Under the pieces are notes generated by a model that saw nothing but the letters and a program-made list of their open reading frames with translations, did not search any database and was not told where the DNA came from. This document shows, in pieces, positions 58,301 through 64,000 of a DNA stretch of 64,000 nt (position 1 is the first letter of the stretch; the number at the start of each line of letters is the position of its first letter). The translations under genes and the position numbers were made by a program. Location of the stretch: NCBI GenBank assembly GCA_011799875.1, contig CM022297.1:74652488-74716487 (forward strand), written 5' to 3'. The stretch comes from Thinopyrum elongatum. Its lineage: Eukaryota; Streptophyta; Magnoliopsida; Poales; Poaceae.

Positions 58301-59620
58301 AGAAGCGTCGGCCCGGAGGTCAAGAGCTTGGATGCCTACCAGGATGGTTTTCTTACGATCGCGCACCGCTCAGCCAAGGTTCGCGCCCCAGCCCTTCATA
58401 AACTGGCGGGCGCGTTTAGCGCAGAAGTGAAGGGTGTCAATTGCCGAGAAGGGACGAGGGGCGGTGGCGCGGGTCTCAACCCAACGGTCGCTGATAGCCT
58501 CGACGAAACCTGGCTGGTTAAGCCAGAAATCCTCAAACCGGAAACGGGGAGGTTGAGGAGGGCCATCGTTCTCAGAGGAGAGGAGCAATGGTACATGGTC
58601 AGACCTGATCCGGGTAATCGCGCGAAGCGACGCCAAAGGGCATCACAGCTCCCATTCCGGGGAGACCAGGACTTGGTCTAGAACGGAGCGAGTCGGGTCC
58701 GCCTGGCGATTGCTCCAGGTAAATCTGGCATCAACCCTATCTAATTCGCGGAGGCCTAAATCCGCGATACAGTCGTTGAACATTTGCATCATAGGATAGT
58801 TGATCCCGTTATTGTTCTTGTCCTCGGTGGAGCGGATGAGGTTAAACTCTCCAACTACCACCACAGGTAGTTGGGCACCCTCAATCTTTCTCCGAAGCTC
58901 ATCAAGGAAGGCTGCGGACCGCCGATGGTCCGCAGGGCCATAAACAATGACTATCTCCCACTTGAAGTTGAGAGACCGCTCGAAGAGCTCCATGCTAACA
59001 TAAAATTCGCCGCGGTCCATACTACCAACCTCAAAGGTGGCGTCCTTCACGCCGAGAAGGATGCCACCCAAGTGGCCCGTGGTCCCACTAGAAGGGAGCC
59101 AGTACCAGGCAAATAGGTGCGAACTAAGGTGCTCGAGCTTCGAGAGGGCAAATTCTGTACGCATAGTTTCCTGGATGGCTACGATGTCAATACGCTCGTC
59201 CCGCATGTATTCGATGAGCTGGCGGCGACAGCCGTCTTGGGCGAAGCCGCGGATGTTCCAAAAGAGGGTCCGCATCATGGACCCATCGGGGGGCTGCTTG
59301 ACCCCAGAACACGGGAAGCGCTTTGGGCGCGTAGAGCTGCCATGCGAGAACGGGTGTGGCCTCGGATGTCAGCCGCAACACGTAAGACAGGGCCTGCCGC
59401 GGAGGAAGCGGGGAGCAGGGCAGGCACATCAGGGGGTGCCCGCCCAACGCGAGCCCGCGCCTCCGCCAGGTGTCCGTCAAGGATCTCGCGAGCGTGGATC
59501 GCCGCAATCTGGGCAAGGGGAGGGCCCACCTCCCCTCTATAGACTATTGCAGAATCAGTCACGACCTTCGCCAAGTGGCCTAGCGGAATCGATTCAAGCG
59601 CAGAAAAGGAGCAATTTGAA
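55389..59620 (-). pseudogene. L1-type LINE, 5'-truncated and decayed
   Basis: A fragment of ORF1 (from about 59620) ends at a TGA at 59277-59275. ORF2 starts at 59278 (MMRTLFWNIRGFAQDG), sharing ATGA with that stop. ORF2 has an APE-type endonuclease (IVAIQETMR; VVVVGEFNLIRS, where the family normally has GDFN), then reverse transcriptase (FIKGRHILDGVLVFHEV, LLQYTDDTIIM near 57190) and a zf-RVT finger (CPLCGTIEDSNHIFLSC) near 55980. Nonsense codons near 58643, 58370, 57525 and 56213 and frameshifts near 57985 and 56760 make it non-functional. The 3' end carries the GCTTTATTTATAAAGCGGGGC tail common to Triticeae LINEs; no clear target duplication was found. Confidence 0.85.
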
Positions 59621-60277
59621 GAAGTAGGAGGGGTGTCCGGTGTACCTGACTCGAGGTTCCGGAGGAAGTACTACTTAGACAACAATTTTAGAATGATAAT
59701 GAGATTGAGAGCGTTAATAGACAAGGATCAGCATCTGTGGTGGACAAAACGACACAAATCGATAACCATCTCGACTAACTGCAGGAGAATGGATGCTCGT
59801 CTCAGCGCACCTGCACAGTGAATTTGCACAGAAGACATCAGTGCAGCTCAAGCTCAACTTCTATTCCTATATATGTTAGAAAAGCTTGGACTAGTAAGAT
59901 ATTATACCTTCCAGCTCTGGTCTTCATACGCGCTTAAGCATCTTCAGGACAGTCGACGCAGCAGTGCCAAACAACCTTCTGGACCGATACTTACTTGCGG
60001 GCGTCGGCTTACTTGCTATTCTCGGGTAATTTCGCTCCAACGCGCCAAGAAGAATATGAGAGTGCCTTTCAGCTCTCAACTTCTCGGAGCCCTCATCACG
60101 AGTATATAGTGGCAACTCTTTCTTCGGTGTGTAGGGCGGAAAGATCTTCGAAATAAACCGAGCTGTTAGCACTGATCTCCATACCGGGAAAAACTGATCT
60201 CTTGAATACAAGTGGCTGCTAACTCGTCGTTTCTTTGCCGCGGCCTGGTTAATACGTACATAATCAAGATATCAACG
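59621..60277. other. Region downstream of the ankyrin-repeat gene
   Basis: Probably 3' untranslated and flanking sequence. It contains the segment 60075-60137 shared with 10836-10910. No independent gene is supported. Confidence 0.4.
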
Positions 60278-63200
60278 TCAACAACACACACACAAAACAT
60301 ACATATACCATTTAGTCTGCAAAAATCGTGAGCTTAACAGCAGGTGCAAACAGTACAAACTACAAGCCCAAGATCCTAAACTCAAGTTCAAATATCCTTA
60401 CATTTTTCTCCTTGGCTTCCGGAGTAGGTGATCCAGTGGCTGCCTTGGTCAAATCTGTGTCCCCTGTTTCCCATGACAGAATTATTACAGCCTATTTTGC
60501 GAAATTTGTGAAGTAACTTTAAAACACCAGGCTGTGAAACACAGACGTACCGTGTTCATGTAACACACCGTCCGGCCCTCCACAGTCATAGGGGAAGCTT
60601 CAAGAGCATGTGAAATAAAGAATCAAAATATTGTTAAGTAATCATCTACAGATACAAGATATAGCAACCATAGAAGCACAAGGCATGAAAAAAATCGAAC
60701 CATTGAAGGTCTTCAATGCAAATATCTTTTCTGAGAGGACCAACGTCATAACTTTTGAGAACTGCTGAAACTTTTCCATGGACCTCGTGACGAGATGCCT
60801 GCATATTATTCTATAAACCCAGTAACAAAGGTAATTAAGTTTGACTTGTTTCGATTTACTTGATAAGTGTCCAATCCTACTCAACTCATGTGCTATGTTC
60901 TAACCTGTTCATAAACCCAAATGGCCAGGAGTGCCAAAGACTTAAACACTAGACTACCAGTCTACCACTACAGATCTCAAATGTGCTTACAGATAGATAC
61001 CAGTACACTTGTATCTGCAATCTTATTAAATCTTCAGGGTTTGAGCTCATGGGGATGTCGATGTTTAGACATGGATTCCCATGAAAAGTAGTTGAGTTGG
61101 ATGAAAATATCTCCGTGCGTGGTGAAGATGTGGGTGATTGTGACTTTGAAGATGATCATTCATATCAGTGCTCATGGTGGTGAAGAGAGTAATGGGTTGA
61201 GGAGGAGCGCTCCAATGAGTTGGGGAGTGGGATGATCATTAGAATGGCTTTTACTAATTGGGTTATTTTCTTGTGATGCCATGCTTGCTACTATCTTGTA
61301 TTAGTTTATCGGTCTATCAACTTATGCAATAAACTTATGCTAGTTGATAATTGCTGCGGTGCAATTACATTAATGCCAGTTGTTATTTATGTGACTGGAT
61401 ATTGACCAGACTCGCTACAGAGCAGTGACAAGCAAACACTCTTCTTATGCCAGACTATTTGCCATGCTTGAGTTTTGGTGACACCAACATTTGGTAAGAT
61501 TGGTATGGTCAAGCAATCAAGTATCTCAAAATAAATAAATAATTATAGTAACAACAACCTTTTTCAATCAGTAAATAGTACCCAACTACAATATGGAACT
61601 AGCTGTCTCTATGGCTTCCCCCGAATAACCGATTTAGTACTATAACTTAGGGAAATACTGATAATGCACATTTTCAGGAGATATTGATTATAAAGATGTC
61701 ATAACAGAGAAAATCCAAGAAAAAAAATGTCTGATGAGAATGACGATTTGGTAAAACAAGTAGAAAAAATAGCCAGATACTCTGTTCGGCAGATCACCTG
61801 CCTTGCAAGTCAAAAAAAAAAAACTCTGTTCTTTTCGCTGTGGTCGGCAAGGGAACTGTTCTATAATATTTTCTCACTATGATCAATACTTTAAGGTTCA
61901 AAAGCCAAACCATAACATACTACTCCCTCCGTCTCAAAATAAATGTCTCAACTTTGTACTAATTGTAGTGCAAATTTATACTAAGATTAAGACACTTATT
62001 TTGGGACGGAGGGAGTAGAATATTAAGATTCGGTAAAACAAGAAAAAACAAATATATGCATCAAATGAAAAGGTGGTACCTCTGAATGAGTTTGAATATA
62101 TGCATCAAGAGCTTCACCAGCTTTCAGAATTATCCTAACAAGGAACAACGCATTATAGAAACGTACTTCCTTCTCCTTCCGCTGCTTTGCTGCCTTGGTA
62201 TTTTTACCAATTTGCAATCCACACCCCTCCCTTATCAGTGAGAATATAGAATCATCAATACGGTTCTTGATCATATCAAAACCATTGAGCTTACGGAATC
62301 GCCTTTGAGCTGCAAGGAGAAGAATAGCTGCAGGGACAATCTTCCCATGCTCGATGTACTTCCAGAGCTCATCGACTACATTATCAGTGTGAGCTGCAAG
62401 CAATCTAGTGGTGTCCAAGAAGATCTTCTGCATAAGTCACCAACACAGAACAGCTTTCACTTCAAGTGCTTATAGTAAACATAACATTGACATCAAACTC
62501 TATCAGCAAGCAAAATCAACTTAAAACTTATAATTGCAGAGAAACTTGACTCATTTCCCATTGATTAAAGAAAAAACGGCGCCTCCTGTATTATGGACAT
62601 AAATACATCAGATGTTTTAAAAGGTAAACTGTCCATCTCACAAGTTGAACTATACAAAATCACATATTGTCAGTTCTTAAGCACTGTTAAGAATGGTGGA
62701 TTTAAATAACTGGGATGAGCTGAACTTCTTTATTGCTATCATGTAACCAAAGTATGTAAGGAGGGATTTAACACAAACCATCTCAGGCAGGCAAAGCAGA
62801 TGTATGAGCTTGTAGATGTACCCAACATTCCCCTTCCTGTAGTTCTCGTCAACTAATAGGTTGTCCTCTAGATACTTATGCTGGCAAGTGTTCTCGATGG
62901 CAACATGGAGTGGGAGGAGGCCCTCGATAATTTTATTACCCGAGGTGCGCTGATTGGCCGATGCACCATACCGGAACAGTAACTCGACCATTTCGACGGA
63001 GAATGACTCTGCAGCTTGGTGGAGGGGGAAGTACCCAAAGCTGGTCATGTAGTTGGGGTTGGCACGTACCCCGCAGAGCTTAGGCGACTTCCCCTCCAAA
63101 ATAAGATTAGCACAACGCAGGGCATTCTCTAGAATAATTAAGTCAAGGGTTTGTGGAATGATGACAAAACCAGAAACCAAGCACTCCCTGTACTTCTCGA

Positions 63201-63285
63201 AGATGCGGAGGAAGAGTGGAACACTATCCTTTTGGAGGACGGCCGACAAACGATCGTATATGCCATAATATTTTACGAGCGTTTC
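60278..63285 (-). CDS. Ankyrin-repeat protein gene, 3' six exons
   Basis: Exons on the minus strand are 63285-62779, 62427-62080, 60798-60701, 60597-60551, 60454-60402 and probably 60316-60278, all with GT-AG borders. They join in frame to about 363 codons without a stop; earlier exons lie beyond the right edge. The first exon has ankyrin-repeat sequence: FGYFPLHQAAESFSVEMVELLFRYGASANQ has the PLH-AA...LL-GA pattern, followed by LLPLHVAIENT. The second exon is charged and helical (KAAKQRKEKEVRFYNALF). The protein resembles an uncharacterised grass family; function is unknown. The last, 39-bp exon (TKWYMYV..., stop at 60280-60278) is the least certain. This is the only host gene here that looks intact. 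Confidence 0.75.
61923..62015. mobile_element. Stowaway MITE (93 bp) in an ankyrin-gene intron
   Basis: CTCCCTCCGTCTCAAAATAA at the left and TTATTTTGGGACGGAGGGAG at the right are near-perfect terminal inverted repeats, flanked by TA at 61921-61922 and 62016-62017. It lies in the 1281-bp intron 62079-60799, clear of the splice sites. Confidence 0.93.
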
Positions 63286-64000
63286 CTAGATGGACCAATC
63301 CATGTACAAACAAAATGAAAGGCAATCAATTCAGTTATCCAACTAACAAAGTCATTTTATGCCACTGAAATTAGGAAAAGGTGCAATTTTTCATCCCACG
63401 ACTATTACATATGTAGCATTCAGCACTAAACTTTAAAACCACCCAAAGTTGAGCCCTCCACTATGAATAGTTCAATACCGTGCAACACCCATCTCTCATA
63501 ATGGTTTCGAGAGCAATTTGATATTACATGGCGCCTACATATGTAGGTCACATCGCCACCATATGTTAAGCATGTCACAAATTTTCTATGTGATATTCCA
63601 TACGTTTATTACGTACAACATTTGAACATAACAAACTAAATTAAGAAAACATTTTTTTGCAAAAGAAAACAAATGTCTCCCTTCATATATTTGTTTCCGT
63701 AAAGTTGAGTTATTTCTGCATTTCACATTTTTAGAAGTTCTTTAATACAAAACAGATGTGATTTTTGGGAACTTTTTTCTCTAGATTATTTCTTGCTTCC
63801 CCTTTTCTCTATTTGTTCGATAGGGTTTTCGTCTCCATGTAAAAGAATTTTGACTCTTAAAGATCTCTTGAAATTATTACCAATTTTATAATTGTTTTTA
63901 AGGGAACTGATGACGTGGCGGAAACTGGTGGGTGATGTGGCCAACAGGTAGGCGCCACACCATTGAGCAGTGCTTTGGATTGGACTTAACCACTTTAATG
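63286..64000. other. Intron of the ankyrin gene with a foldback pair
   Basis: An acceptor AG at 63287-63286 shows this is intronic. TGGCGCCTAC...CACATCGCCACC (63529-63560) and its imperfect inverse (63927-63957) are arms of a MITE-like element whose outer ends are unclear. No exon is recognisable. Confidence 0.45.

Overview
The window is plant nuclear DNA from a large, transposon-rich grass genome, most likely Triticeae (wheat, barley or Aegilops). The evidence is long nested LTR retrotransposons, Stowaway MITEs with the CTCCCTCCGT terminus, an Au-type SINE, a CACTA element and GT-AG introns in plant-type genes. By my boundaries roughly three quarters of the 64 kb is mobile DNA. There are no bacterial features, CRISPR arrays or rRNA genes.

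Layout. 0-4 kb: the 3' part of a frameshifted F-box/LRR gene (+), a decayed ~105-bp minisatellite and a large Stowaway-like element. 4.06-10.4 kb: a second F-box gene (-) cut into three pieces by two insertions. These are a 524-bp hAT element (8-bp target duplication) and a 4.0-kb LTR element (5-bp duplication), whose 3' LTR was itself hit by a GC-rich hAT MITE. The LTR element encodes one ~991-codon ORF with no recognisable reverse transcriptase or integrase. 11.7-36.9 kb: an importin-beta pseudogene (-) split by a 22.6-kb nest. The nest is an Athila-like gypsy element with gag and protease but no pol, and a 14.25-kb Tekay-type chromovirus with nearly identical 4.2-kb LTRs sits in its 3' LTR. 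38.1-45.4 kb: a second, internally deleted Tekay element. 45.4-50.9 kb: a 5'-truncated CACTA element with a 243-bp-arm hairpin, two minisatellites and an eight-exon gene carrying four TAG stops. 50.9-52.8 kb: the 3' end of a second Athila-like element. 53.4-55.4 kb: a foldback MITE, an Au-type SINE and GC-rich MITE-like DNA. 55.4-59.6 kb: a decayed L1-type LINE (-). 60.3-63.3 kb: six exons of an ankyrin-repeat gene (-) running off the right edge.

The only host gene that looks intact is the ankyrin-repeat gene; its exons join in frame without stops. Both the F-box gene and the importin gene are restored to frame across each insertion when the element plus one target-duplication copy is subtracted. 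This supports the element boundaries and shows that the insertions hit exons. The most unusual features are the large non-pol ORF of the small LTR element, the hAT element with two convergent tRNA-like modules each ending in a T-run, and the long hairpin next to the CACTA subterminal repeats. All boundaries and identities were read by eye, and family names are assigned from motifs only.
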